DNA of 64,000 nucleotides from Maea johnstoni (taxonomy: Eukaryota > Annelida > Polychaeta > Spionida > Magelonidae). Of the stretch, positions 20,133-31,234 are shown piece after piece (the first letter of the stretch is position 1; each line of letters begins with the position of its first letter). The position numbers were made by a program, and so were the translations under genes. The stretch lies in assembly GCA_963942565.1 (NCBI GenBank), contig OZ012700.1, positions 25,743,940 through 25,807,939 of the forward strand, written 5' to 3'. Under the pieces are notes generated by a model, which worked only from the letters and a program-made list of their open reading frames with translations, was not told the DNA's origin and ran no database searches.

Positions 20133-20477
20133 CAGGGCTCGACGCTAACAGTAAACCTATGGCCCCAGGCTAGTAAAAATTCCTAAAAACAGCTTTGGGC
20201 CCGTAAAAAATGACCTCAACTGGTCCTACAGGGCCAGTAAACATTTGAGGACATTCTTGTTAAAATGTTTCCCTCCGAGAATGTCTCCAAATATTTTTGA
20301 AAAAAATGAAGATAAAATGAGAAGAAATAAATGTTGTGGTGAATTTTATGCAATGTTTTTTCTTGTTATGTTAAAGAAAAAAAATGTAGGACCAGTCAAA
20401 ATTTTGCAGGACCAGTAGATCCTAGGTGTTACTGGTCCTACTAGGCCAGTAACATTTTGAGTTAGCGTTGAGGCCTG
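20133..20477. mobile_element. hAT-like MITE (CAGGGCTCGACGCTAAC ends)
   Basis: 345 bp in KXD1 intron 2. The left terminus CAGGGCTCGACGCTAAC pairs inverted with the right terminus GTTAGCGTTGAGGCCTG. A truncated relative lies near 34800-35055 (aagaatgtccccaaat, gttagcgttgaggcctg). No clear target duplication. Confidence 0.75.
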
Positions 20478-20543
20478 GAAGAGTTTTGACACTCTTTTTT
20501 CATTATTCCATAACCTTGAAATAGCTTTTTGGTTTTGTTTCAG

Positions 20544-20590
20544 GGTGATGAAGGAAAAGTTGGGAAAACAATATCCAGGTGCATTTTCGG
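20544..20590 (+). CDS. KXD1: KXD1 exon 3
   Basis: 47 nt from gtttcag to tcgg|GTAAGG, encoding VMKEKLGKQYPGAFSG after the RRIR of exon 2. Human KXD1 has RTLKGKLARQHPEAFSH at the same place. It has a strong acceptor and donor. Confidence 0.92.
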
Positions 20591-20709
20591 GTAAGGCATA
20601 TATATACATGTATCATATGAGAGAGTCACCCTGCCTTTTAATTTCATTTGTCTCTGAGTTCATTACAAATATTAAGATGGACTGACAGCTTCTCAAATCT
20701 ACTTACCAT

Positions 20710-21136
20710 ATTGGGTAGGGTTTCCATGATGTTTGTCAACTTGGGTAAGTTTTCCATGATGCGTGCCATGTTAGGTAAGTTTGCCATGATGCGTGCCATG
20801 TTGGGTAAGTTTTCCATGATGCGTGCAATGTTGGGTAAGTTTTCCATGATGCGTGCCATGTTGGGTAAGTTTCCCATGATGCTTGCAATGTTGGGTAAGT
20901 TTGCCATGATGCGTGCCATGTTGGGTAAGTTTTCCATGATGCGTGCCATGTTGGGTAAGTTTGCCATGATGCGTGCCATGTTGGGTAAGTTTGCCATGAT
21001 GCGTGCCATGTTGGGTAAGTTTGCCATGATGCGTGCCATGTTGGGTAAGTTTTCCATGATGCGTGCCATGTTGGGTAAGTTTTCCATGATGCGTGCCATG
21101 TTGGGTAAGTTTTCCATGCTGCGTGCCATGTTGGGC
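20710..21136 (+). repeat. 30-bp minisatellite in KXD1 intron 3
   Basis: About 14 units of gggtaagttttccatgatg plus cgtgccatgtt. Because 30 is divisible by three, both strands are open for about 180 codons, but the 10-aa repeat (MMRAMLGKFA) resembles no protein. Each unit holds GGGTAAGT, a near-consensus 5' splice site in the sense of KXD1. Confidence 0.95.
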
Positions 21137-21461
21137 AAACCAGTTTGCGTCGAGCAAATATTCAACCCCGCCTCCAAGGCTCTTAAATCTTGTTAAAGGA
21201 CTTCTAGAATTGTAAAGTCTATTATGGTATAGTTGTAGCGCATATTTTAAAGTATTATTATCTTGTAATACTTGTTTTATTTGGTTTTATTTAAACTAAA
21301 TTATATTTTCAATCTTCTGATTATAGTAAGATTCAGATATTCAGATGTTCATATTTTTGTTTTAACACTATATGCTTGGTTCATAACACTTTGCCTTATT
21401 TATCTTCTTATAGACTTGGGTAAGTTGCTAGAATAATTTGAACAGTAATTTTAAGATCTGC

Positions 21462-21680
21462 TTAACCCATTAATGCTTGCAGAAGCCAAACGCACCTTGA
21501 CAATTTTGATGGAATTAAAGAAAAGGCACAGTTGGGAAAATACCTGGAAGGAGAAATGTTAATTAGAACATTAATTACAACTGTTTAGCAATTATCTTTG
21601 CAAAATCATTCTCAATTTCAAAGTTGTCGTCAAAAGTATCATCGATCCAGACAACAAACTCTTTAGCATTAATGGGTTAA
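21462..21680. mobile_element. TTAA MITE family B, whole copy
   Basis: 219 bp with a perfect 15-bp terminal inverted repeat, TTAACCCATTAATGC ... GCATTAATGGGTTAA. If TTAA is the target duplication the element proper begins CCCATT, as in piggyBac-type elements. Confidence 0.85.
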
Positions 21681-21691
21681 GAGGCCACCCT

Positions 21692-21899
21692 TTAACCCTT
21701 TTGTTGCTGAGGCTACTTTTGTTCAAGGCACGTACAATACCACACAAATATATATGACTATTTGACAATTATCTAAACCCTGTCATGTTGGTATTCATTA
21801 GAAAACTCTTGCTGCACACTCATCAGATGAGTACCTGTGTGCTCAGTCATTTTTCAGCATGTTTTCACATTATTTTGATTTGACCAAGTTAGTCACCCT
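21692..21899 (-). mobile_element. TTAA MITE family A copy
   Basis: It begins TTAACCCTTTTGTTGCTGAG in the reverse orientation of the family and carries the core (ctgtcatgttggtattcatt, agatgagtacc). It lies 12 bp from the family B copy, in KXD1 intron 3. Confidence 0.8.
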
Positions 21900-22008
21900 T
21901 TGCACCTATCCATATTGACTACTGTAAATATTGTTAATTTATCAGTTTTTGATTTACTGATATTTACCAATTAGACATGATCGGTAAAATAAGAGTAAAT
22001 TTCTGACA

Positions 22009-22208
22009 TTAACCTTTCTGATGCTGAGGTTACTTTCGTCCAATGCACAAAAAAGCAAATAATTAAGAAAATCATCTTAACCCTGTACTGTTATTATTCA
22101 ATGGAAAAATCTTGCTAAGCACTATCAGATGAGTACCCTTTTGCCAGGGTTTCAATCTCAGCTTTTTGTCATGTTGACTAAATTAGCCACCAGTAGGGAA
22201 AGTGTTAA
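22009..22208 (-). mobile_element. TTAA MITE family A copy
   Basis: 200 bp, TTAACCTTTCTGATGCTGAG ... gtGTTAA; core partly diverged (cagatgagtaccc, gccagggtttcaatc). Confidence 0.8.
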
Positions 22209-22998
22209 CAGGCAAATCAGGTGTCAGCCCTGTGTGTGGGGGGGGGGGGGGACGTCAAATGAACAGGATATTTTTATTACACTGTGATTGAGAAATTGAG
22301 AAGGTAAACTGTGATTGATACTGATGATTGCCTTAATGTTGACTTTACTCATCACGAGCTGAGATGAGAGAAAATTCCAACTTTTGTATATCTGTTGTAT
22401 ACTGCCAACTTGACTCCCTGCTTCCCAGTATTAATTTCAATCCTTCCTTCCCTGCAAATTAAGTCAGTTTATTATCATAAAACAAGTAGATTTCCCGCTT
22501 TTTCCCCGGTCAGTCTACCCTGGGGCACCAGGATAGCATAATAGTGTCAATGTGTAACAGTTCACTACTTTTTAAGATTTGCAGACCATATGTGATCATG
22601 GTCGGCAAATTGGCCATATTATCAAATTTCAGACACAGAAAATTAACCAGATCTACAGTATTCCCACACTTCACAAATAAGAGTATTTCACCTGTTAATA
22701 AAGACCACCTTTGAATCATCCTGTCTGAGGTCTCTCAAAGCAGGTCTTACTTTTTTTCTTCAATTGCATCGTTTGTTAAAAGCGCACAGAGCTTTGTCTG
22801 AACTAAGTTACATTTAGAATGTATTCTAGATCGGAAACATAAGAAAATATCTTGATAATGAAGCAATATTTCTTGAAATGTTTTATTGAAATTTGTTGTT
22901 CCAGTTATATAGAACAATCTCTCTTTTTCAAACTAAACTCTCATTCATGAGTTTCGTCTTACAGGTCATTTAGATCTGAACTCTAGATCATAAGAAAA

Positions 22999-23216
<218 letters not shown>

Positions 23217-23283
23217 ATTGATAATAGAGCAATGATGCAAATTGGATACAAGCATGGCTAACCTTGTGTTTTCTATTGAACAG

Positions 23284-23513
23284 TTTGTGGCGACGTGTAT
23301 AACGTCTTGGAACAGGAGGAAACTCAAGAACCAGCAGCTGCTGCGGCAGAGAGTGGGGTGCAAACCCTTCCCACAATTCCCTCTGAGACCTCCGTGGACA
23401 CTCTTGTATTGCAGAATGACGGAAGCGGGAACGGTAGTGAAAATAGCTTGGAGATCAGTCAGGAATATACAAAGACTAAAGACAGAACGGAGGCACCAGG
23501 CAGTGAATCATAA
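23284..23513 (+). CDS. KXD1: KXD1 exon 4, C-terminus and stop
   Basis: Follows ttctattgaacag and joins exon 3 in phase to read [20 protein letters not shown]. It continues as an acidic, Ser/Thr-rich tail and ends TEAPGSES-stop at 23513. The C-terminal tail of KXD1 is poorly conserved but similarly acidic and low-complexity in other animals, so the assignment rests on phase, splice site and position. The last part of this exon has been copied in tandem into the 3' flank (23463-23967). Confidence 0.82.
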
Positions 23514-23967
23514 TGATGTACATTTTTGACATTCTTGGGCATGGTGATTTCATGACATTGATACACTAGATGCAGATGCAGAGGGGGGAATGGAAGTGGA
23601 AACAGTGTGGAGATCAGTCAGGAATATACAAAGACTAAAGACAGAACGGAGGCACCCAGTGAATCATAATGATGTACAACATTTTTGACATTCTTGTGTA
23701 TGTACATTACATAATGGCACTGATTCACTAGATGCAGAAATATACAAAGAATAAAGACAGAACGGAGGCACCCAGTGAAACATAATGATGTACAACATTC
23801 TTGACATTCTTATGTATGTACATTACATGACATTGATTTTACTAGATGCAGGAATATACAAAGAATACAGATAGAATGGAGGTACCCAGTGAATCATAAC
23901 AATGTTCAAAATATTTCACATTCTTGTGTATGTACATTACTTAATGACACTGGTTCATTAGATGCAG
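23463..23967 (+). repeat. Tandem copies of the KXD1 stop region
   Basis: Four units of about 115-160 bp, each starting 'gaatatacaaaga' and containing 'acagaacggaggcaccca' and 'gtgaatcataatgatgta'. The first unit holds the real last codons and stop; the others are in the 3' untranslated region or just beyond. Confidence 0.9.
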
Positions 23968-23970
23968 ATC

Positions 23971-24234
23971 TTAGATGAATAAAAAATGGATATGTAGCAA
24001 GAGACCAATTACTATATGCGCTTAAGGGAAGGCCTGGCTATGCCAGGTGTCTCAAAGCTGGCCTAAGTATGACATCACTAGGAGACAAAGACCAATTAGG
24101 GCTCTAGTATTGTTGACAGTACAGAGAAATTTGTGCACTAACATGTGTAGAACATGACTTCTGGCCTATTTGCTGCAGCCAGCTTGTTCAGGTTTACCGG
24201 CTGGTTTGATATCCAAATGTTTTTATTCATCTAA
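23971..24234. mobile_element. MULE-like MITE (TTAGATGAATAAA ends)
   Basis: 264 bp with inverted ends TTAGATGAATAAAAA / TTTTTATTCATCTAA. It is flanked by GATGCAGATC and GATGCAGATA, a 10-bp duplication with one mismatch. Long target duplications of 9-10 bp are typical of Mutator-like elements. A second copy lies at 36576-36825. Confidence 0.8.
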
Positions 24235-24254
24235 GATGCAGATAAAGAAGTGGT

Positions 24255-24530
24255 TGCGTCAAATCTGGGTCCACCAAAAAAGCGATAATTCCACTTGCCC
24301 AGTAATTTCTTGAAATGTCATATTCAAACATATGAATATTTTTTTTTTACTCCAATATATAAATCCCATGGCACTGTATAAGAATATATTGCCATGTTTC
24401 AATATGTAAATAGTTATTTATAGTTGAAATCTGAGTATATTGTGGTCTCCCTTGAAAAATGGGACACCCAAAAATTTAACAATTACCAATTTTGAACACA
24501 CAGTTTCTAAATCCTGACTAAGACCCTGCC
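24255..24530 (-). mobile_element. hAT-like family C copy, reverse
   Basis: Matches the 320-bp family whose best copies are at 35142-35466 and 29892-30205. In reverse it ends tttctaaatcctgactaaga and has 'tcaaatctgagtatattgtgg'-like internal sequence. The left end is degraded. Confidence 0.65.
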
Positions 24531-24553
24531 TCAGATGATTAATTGATGCAGTT

Positions 24554-25757
24554 TACAGAGGCGGATACAGGCCTGAATTTGACTGGTGCCAAAACTGAAA
24601 ATGGCCGCCGGGCACCGTAGGTGCTCGGGACAAGTGGCAAGTGACTAGTGGTGACTAGTGGTCTGGGGGCCCCTGAAGCCCAAGGGTTTTCGACGCTCTG
24701 AGATGTATTCTCAGCAACTCGTGGCACTTAAAATTATAAATATTATTGACTTACTTTTCAAAGAATTTCATTTTATTTCTAGTTTTTAATATCCATATAC
24801 TGAACCACTCATTACTCAATACTGATCTTTGGAATGGATTTCATAATAAAAGGCTAATTTATGGTTAAAATATTTCTTTATTTCTGAAACTGTAGCTTAC
24901 ATTACATGTAGCTTACATATTACACTTCACATGCACTATCCCCATGGGGCGGGGATAGTGAATACCTCCAAACCCTCCTTGATAAATATCCCAATTACTT
25001 GATTTTGATTAGCCCAATCGGCCATCAAACGGTGGGCCAACACAATAAAAGTTTATTCCTTTTTCAATTTTTTTTAATGCCCACATGGCTAGAAAATATG
25101 GTTCACAAAATGGACTATGCAAAAGAGGGCAGAAGGTCAGAACACAGAACACTATCCCCCCCCCCCCCATACAATTCACTGATGCATTTACCTAGTTAAT
25201 CCTGAATAACCTCCATCCAAAACTGGCAAAAGAGCAATTGGATACCAATATATGTTGACCAGTATTATCTACCATTAAATTTACAATAATACCTCCTAAT
25301 ATTGTTCATGATTTGCTAAAAATCTGATCCTTGAAATGTCTTCTACTTTAAAGTGAAGAGATGACTCGCAACACTCCAGCCATGGTGGCTTGGTGCTTAC
25401 CAGCGCTCCTAGCGGCGAGTATAATCACGTGTTTGCCAGTGATTGAAAATCATCTCCATAGGGAATTACTATCTCCCCTGGCCGATATCTGCCGTCCTTA
25501 TCAATTCCCCATGGAGACTAATTGTGTCTGGCGCCCGGTCGCGAGAACAATGTCGAGTTGACTAGCTGCCTCCTCTTCCTAAATCCACCTGTCCCAAGGG
25601 GGGCTTTAAGGAAATCTATCCGGGGCATGATGCTTGTCTAAAAAGTGGTGGTGTGTACGGGCAGGAATCAGCTCGCGGATTTGACCGGTGCCAAACATCC
25701 ACTTTTTGAATTGAGCGGTGACTTGTCACCGGAATCACTGGCGTGGATCCGCCGGTG
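24554..25757. mobile_element. Possible larger hAT-like element
   Basis: The left end, CAGAGGCGGATACAGGCC, resembles the inverse of the right end (gcgtggatccgccg). The flanks gcagttta / gtggttta could be an imperfect 8-bp duplication. The interior contains a GC-rich block (25360-25760) and a poly-C run at 25146, without a recognised transposase. Confidence 0.3.
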
Positions 25758-25804
25758 GTTTAAACAATGCTCACATGATAAGGAAAAAGTGTTATAATGT
25801 TTGT

Positions 25805-26000
25805 TAAGGCCATATTCTTCCAAAGCACAGGGACGCAAATATTATTGAAAACCATCTGAACCCTGTCGTGTTGGTATTTATTAGATAGCTATTACCTAGT
25901 TCTCTCAGATGAGTACCCATGTGACGGGGTTTCAGGTATTTTTCAGGATTTTGCATTATTTTGTATTGACCAAATTAGCCACCATCAGCACAAGCGTTAA
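25805..26000 (-). mobile_element. TTAA MITE family A copy
   Basis: TTAAGGCCATATTCTTCC ... GCGTTAA, with family core (ctgaaccctgtcgtgttgg, cagatgagtacccatgtg). Confidence 0.8.
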
Positions 26001-26107
26001 TGGTATATTCAAATTATTGAGCAATATGTACTACTGATAGCTATCAAATATTTCAGTGGCCTACTTCTTCTAGCAAAGTGAACATGTTATGCACCTGTCA
26101 TACACAC

Positions 26108-26110
<3 letters not shown>

Positions 26111-26179
<69 letters not shown>
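26111..26179. repeat. (AT)n microsatellite
   Basis: A pure AT run of about 69 bp. Confidence 0.95.
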
Positions 26180-26181
<2 letters not shown>

Positions 26182-26639
26182 AAAAATGGATCAATTCGCT
26201 AGATTTAAGCACTCCAATATTTCGAACTTTACAGTATATATAATCCTTATAGTCTAAGCTAGGAGGCGTATGGCTATTGTCATACCCTAAGACATTTGAA
26301 AATCTAGTCAATTAATTTCGAGTTGATCATTGTCATAGAGTATAATGTTTTGAAAATCAAAAAGAATATAATTTGATAATCAGGTACTGGTAACTTCATT
26401 GATTTTACATAAAATGTGTAAACCTTGAATGAAAACTTAGAAGTTAGAACACTACTGATAAGTCTTTGTATTTCATTGTAAAAACAATAAATAATAGTTA
26501 AGTAACCAGTGTTCAGTTTTCCATATTATTATTTCTTATATATGGCATTTTGCGCTTGGGTGCTTAATTGAAAGCTAGGTTATTCATTGATTTATTATGG
26601 TAAACTCCTTTTTAAGTGACAATTTGCTGCTTGATGCAG

Positions 26640-27663
26640 AACCAAGTATGATATACTGTCCCTTCCAAGCCCAGGCAAAGAAACCTTCAAGTATTTGAAC
26701 AGTATAGTAAATGATTTTCTATGGGAGGGGAAACCTCCAAAATTTAGAAAAGAAATCATGGAAGCTGATACAAAATTTGGAGGAATGAAGTTGCACAAGT
26801 CAATCTAGAGCTGTTTGATAGCTCTCTCAAAGTTGGTTGGTTAAAAAGATACATAAGATCTAAGTAAAAATGGTGTTGTATTCCAGACGACCTTGAACTG
26901 CATAATGTCTTCAAATCTGGCACAGACTTCATTGACAGAATTCTCGAAATGACTTTTAATCCATTCTGGAAGGATGTGATGAGCCCGGGGGGGGCACTTG
27001 GGTATTTAGGGGGGCGCATACGTTCGTTATCAAAATTAAAAAATACCCCTAAAGCACTGATTTCTGGCCAAAAAAGCACCCTTATTTTAATAAAAACGCT
27101 GACTTTTTCCACTAAATAAACACCCCTTCTTTTATCAAAACACTGACATTGGATGAACGGGAACACGTATTTTAACTTTAGATTTTATAATCCTCTGCGT
27201 GTTTAGCGGCAGCAAGTGGGGGCAGCAAACTCTGAAGCCCAGATACTTCGGGAGTCACTCGGCGTCAGAGCTGCGTATGTTTCGTGGATTGTAAGGGGAT
27301 TTTGACCCCCATACTTCATACCTGGGTACAAAAAAGTACCCTTCTTTTACAAAATTGCGGACATGCGGAGGTCTTCAAAAAAGACCCCTTCTTCCGCGAA
27401 ATACGTAACTAAGGTGCGGCCCCCCTGTGTACCTGAGTGCCCCCCCCCCCCCCCCCCCCCCGGGGTGATGAGTAGTTTAAAAACTTTAGGAAAGAAAGAA
27501 GGATTTATCTATTCTGACAATATACTACTCACCCTTCTGTGGTACAATCCTGATTTGAGACCTCAGATTAAACGAGAATGGTTAGAAAAGGGAATAAATT
27601 CTGTGTGGGATGTACTTGATACAAATAGACAACCCTATTCTATACAAGAATTTGAGAACTAAT
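26640..27663 (+). mobile_element. LINE reverse-transcriptase C-terminal fragment, split
   Basis: The plus strand reads FLWEGKPPKFRKEIMEADTK, then an internal stop, then FIDRILEMTFNPFWKDVM up to 26983. After a 481-bp MITE it continues at 27473 with LKTLGKKEGFIYSDNILLTL and EWLEKGINSVWDVLD. The W-GKPPK and GI--V-D-LD patterns are typical of the region after the reverse transcriptase in non-LTR retrotransposons (L1/Tx1-like). It is 5'-truncated and dead. Confidence 0.75.
26984..27464. mobile_element. MITE inserted in the LINE, 8-bp duplication
   Basis: 481 bp flanked by a perfect GTGATGAG duplication (26976-26983, 27465-27472). Ends are inverted: CCCGGGGGGGGCACTTGGGT on the left, and on the right the reverse complement of CCGGGG...GGGCACTCAGGTACAC. 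The 8-bp duplication fits hAT or P superfamilies. Confidence 0.85.
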
Positions 27664-27948
27664 TTTCTGGAATATGGTTCCTTCTGTATGGTTATTAGAG
27701 AATATCTTTAATACCACAAGATACAAAATATACAAATACAAGAAGAAAAGTAAACACGATTAAGATAAATTAAGGTAACAGGCGAAATAAGAAAGTAAAA
27801 CTAACTGGCTAACATTGAATCCAAAAATAAGACATAGACTAGAAAACATAATCGGACACTAAAAGGTAGGTCCCGTGTTACAAAAGGATAATCATAGATT
27901 GAAAGATACAAAAACATGCCAGTAGCAGCCCAAACCGCCTGACCATTT

Positions 27949-28160
27949 TTGACCCTTCCAATGCTGAGTCTACTTTCGCCCATAGCACCAGGAGGCAAAG
28001 ATTTTTGATAACCATCTAAACCTTGTTATGTTGGTATTCATTGGAAAGCTCTTGCTGAGCGCTCTCAGATGAGTACCCATTTGCCAGGGTTCAAGTCATT
28101 TTTCGGGTTATTTGCATAATTGGTATTGATCAAATTAGCCACCAGCAGCATAAGAGTTAA
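27949..28160 (-). mobile_element. TTAA MITE family A copy
   Basis: TTGACCCTTCCAATGCTGAG ... AAGAGTTAA with complete core. Confidence 0.82.
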
Positions 28161-28699
28161 GTGATATCTCTCTTACAAAAGCTATTTTCAGAATATGTTT
28201 GAAGGTGAAACATAAATCTGAAACTAACTAACAACTCCCCTACAAATATTTTTCCAGTTAATGCTTAATTTCAAAGTTATTTTCAAAAGTATCAGATATT
28301 CAGATGACAAAAGTGAAGAAAATCACCAAGTGTGAATGGGTTATAAATAGAATTCATTTTCTTTGGTCTATCTTTGTTTGTTTGTAGAGGTAAGATTACA
28401 TGGACTAATATGAAAATAAATAACATGTACATTCCTCAATATGCAAATGAAGTGAAATGTCTCTAGTATATATACATTTCCGAAACTGGTCCTTGAACCT
28501 CTGAGAGTCTGAAAAACAGAAAAAAATGTTTGTTCTCCTTTTTTGTTTTGTTTTCAAATCCAACTCTTTTTTAACTTTATATTAGAGAACCCAACAAAAT
28601 ATTCTCTTATTGTAATATTTCAAAAATAAAATTATTTTCCAGACCTTTCTATATTATTACCTCTACACTTGCTCACCAAGAGATTTGATGTTCATCACA

Positions 28700-29101
28700 A
28701 AGCGCCCTCTATTTTCTAGATTGTGCAAAATTAAATCCATTGCATGAGCAAAGAATTTAGTTCAAAATACACACAAAAGAGGACGCACTTTCGGGTCAAA
28801 GGTCATTCAGTAGTGGCCATGTTCTTCTGCTGACTGACGTCGGTGTCAACGTAGAACTTTATTTTTTATATCCTGTTTTCTTAGAAACTATTCGGCACTC
28901 ATGCTACCGAGAGTACGATGTCTTTAATCACACACAGGTTGAATATATTTTAGTTTTTAATTAAGAACTAGTTGTTTAGATTTTGTGGAAGCGGAAGATA
29001 AAATCTTAGTGATCGATGTTCCGGATATAAACAGTGCAGTGCCAGTGCCAGTGGATTGTAGTAGCAGACTCGTTCTGTGGCTGGTAACATACACAATCAC
29101 A
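28700..29101 (+). promoter_or_regulatory. Probable 5' region of the PCSK-like gene
   Basis: DNA directly upstream of the signal-peptide exon. A TGACGTCG element (CRE-like) lies near 28836 and a TTTATTTTTTATATCC stretch near 28860. The transcription start cannot be fixed from sequence. Confidence 0.35.
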
Positions 29102-29269
29102 ATGAGTTGGAAATCTCGTTCCTGGATACTCCTAACTTTTTCGTTATGCTCTATGCTTCGTTTCTCTTATGCCGAAGTGTACATGAACAAATGGGCTGTT
29201 CATGTTAAGGGAGATTTGGAGCAAGCGGAGAGGATTGCATCTAAACATGGATTTAAATGCTCTGGCCAG
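29102..29269 (+). CDS. Furin/PCSK-like proprotein convertase, exon 1
   Basis: 56 codons in phase 0 from ATG 29102 to GGCCAG|GTAAGT. Residues 1-24 form a signal peptide (basic start, ILLTFSLCSMLRF core, cleavage about SYA|EV). The following EVYMNKWAVHVKGDLEQAER and IASKHGFKCSGQ match the N-terminus of the inhibitory prodomain of furin, PC5 and PACE4 (VYTN-WAV-I-GG---A---A--HGF-N-GQ). These calcium-dependent subtilisin-like proteases cleave precursors at basic sites in the secretory pathway. Exon 1 of vertebrate furin-family genes ends at the same GQ. I found no further exon (next expected about DYYHF) in the window, so intron 1 may be longer than 34 kb, the exon may be orphaned, or small exons escaped me. 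Confidence 0.85.
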
Positions 29270-29506
29270 GTAAGTTATACCACTACCAGTTATTTGGTTG
29301 TGTACAGACTGTATATCTCGGACTCTGTTTATATCTGTTGAAATTCTTGCCTACGAGCGAGTCTCTACAATCGCAGAGAAATATAGAAACAACTATGGAT
29401 TGGTTCCTGACATATAACACTAGTAGAAAATATGATGTGTGCTGGTAACCAATAGACAAGTCTTAGTCTATCTGTGCAGTGATGCAGTAACTTAGATTTT
29501 GGCTGT

Positions 29507-29509
<3 letters not shown>

Positions 29510-29537
<28 letters not shown>
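29510..29537. repeat. Poly-G run
   Basis: About 28 consecutive Gs on the plus strand in the PCSK-like intron; prone to length error and to quadruplex formation. Confidence 0.95.
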
Positions 29538-29692
29538 TAGGCTCAACCCCAATCATAGGGGAGCTACCCAATATCTCCTTTTTTCGAGGTTCCTTGAGCT
29601 GGTTGGAACCATGGAACTTGGACTTGATTTGTGAAATCATTATCTACACCGATTGCAATTATTTTTGATCAAGACTATCAAGTTAGGCCTAA

Positions 29693-30228
29693 TGACCCTT
29701 ATGCTGGTGGTGGCTAATTTGGCCAATGCATTTAATGATGCAAAAACCCTGAAAAATGACTGAAACCCCGGCACACTGGTACTCATCTGAGATTTCTCAG
29801 CGAGAGCTATTCAATGAATACCAATATGACAAGGTTTATATGGTTTTCAGAAATCTTAGCATCCTTTTGCTCTAGACGAAAGTAGCCTCGGCAGGGTCTT
29901 AGCCAGGATTTAGAAACTGGGTGACCAAAATTGCTAATTCTTAAATTTTTGGGCGTCCAAATTTTTAAGGGGAACCACAATATACTCAGATGTCAACCAT
30001 AAACATGTATAAATTTATCAAAGTAAGACATGATATCATAATACAATGGCATAGGAATGATACAGAGATGAAAAAAAAAAATTATATGCTTGAGATTGAC
30101 ATTTTAAGAAATTCCTCACAAAATCTTTTGGGTGTCCTGAGGGGTGCTTTTTAAGGGTTTAGGTGTCCAAAAAGACACCCAGACGCCCTGCTGGCTACGA
30201 CCATGAGCCTCGGCGTTGGAAGGGTTAA
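29693..30228 (+). mobile_element. TTAA MITE family A copy interrupted by a hAT-like MITE
   Basis: The outer element starts GACCCTTATGCTGGTGGTGG, runs through the family core, is broken by the element at 29892-30205, and resumes with cgttggaagGGTTAA at 30214-30228. Confidence 0.9.
29892..30205 (+). mobile_element. hAT-like family C copy with 8-bp duplication
   Basis: 314 bp, CAGGGTCTTAGCCAG ... CTGGCTACGACCATG, flanked by perfect AGCCTCGG (29884-29891, 30206-30213). It sits inside a family A MITE, so family C was active later here. Confidence 0.92.
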
Positions 30229-30514
30229 GCCTAAGTCTAAGCCTAGGTCTAAGCTTATTCGGTATTTCCTGTTGGTCCCGTTACTTAGCTAATTTATTTC
30301 TGTAGTGCTCACCCAAAACTGCCAGACAATTTTGGTGATATCATTTCTTACATTTCAGCAATTTTCAGTAAAAAGAAATTTGAAAGAGAAATTTTGCATC
30401 ACAGTACAACTCAACTCTCTTTCAAATATTTTGTGAATTTAAGATTCATTCTAAACTTATTTTCAAAAGTAAAAAAAAGTTCCAGTGGGCTCTTTTATCA
30501 AGGAGGGCCCCAGG

Positions 30515-30796
30515 CAGGGTCTTAGCTTGGATTTGGAAACTGGGTCCCAAAATTTGGGCATCCTATTTTTTATGGAGAGACCATGATATACTCGGATTAC
30601 AATCATAAACATGCATTTACTTACCATCTAGAATAAGTCAATGTCAGGTGAATCATTTTGAGATGAAAAAAAATTCTCTTTGAAACTAACATTTTAAGAA
30701 ATTCCTCAAAAATATATTTGGGTGTCCCGAAGGGCAATTTATGAGGGCATAGGTGTCCAAATGATGCCCAGATGCCCTGATGGCTAAGTTTATGAC
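30515..30796 (+). mobile_element. hAT-like family C copy
   Basis: CAGGGTCTTAGCTTGGATTT ... GCCCTGATGGCTAAG, flanked by CCCCAGG / CTCCAGG. The right flank catgaatggg suggests it landed in a family B MITE. Confidence 0.8.
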
Positions 30797-31234
30797 TCCA
30801 GGCATGAATGGGAAAAACTATGATGTAAGGGTTTAGCCGAGATGATTTTAGTAACAGCATGCAAAAAGGTAACAGGGAAATGGATAATAATTGTGACAAT
30901 AGCATTTCTAACAATATATAAACACTATTACCTGCCAATTATATAAGAATAATGCTTAATAACCATGGCAAGTATTGCACTAAGAGGGTCAATAAGGAAA
31001 TTGAGAGAATACACTCAGAAATGCACACTGCTTTAATAATTCATATTCAGGGAGTTTCTGTTGTTACCAGCAGGCAGGCCATGGTGTGCCTTAGACTGGT
31101 ACGCAATCGTGTCAGTTTGGTGTAAAATCAATACGTGCTGGGAAAGACACAGCTGTGCCATACCACTGCCAGCCCGTCGAAAAGAGACAGGGAGTAGAGA
31201 GAGATTGAAGATGATAGGATCGCAGTGTGTGTCA

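Noticed and set aside
20644-21196. Open frames of about 180 codons on both strands
   Set aside because: They are a product of the 30-bp minisatellite (a multiple of three) and match no protein.
25361-25561. GC-rich 66-codon frame, considered as a host exon or promoter island
   Set aside because: No recognised protein or splice sites. It lies inside a possible hAT-like element, so it is left as uncharacterised.
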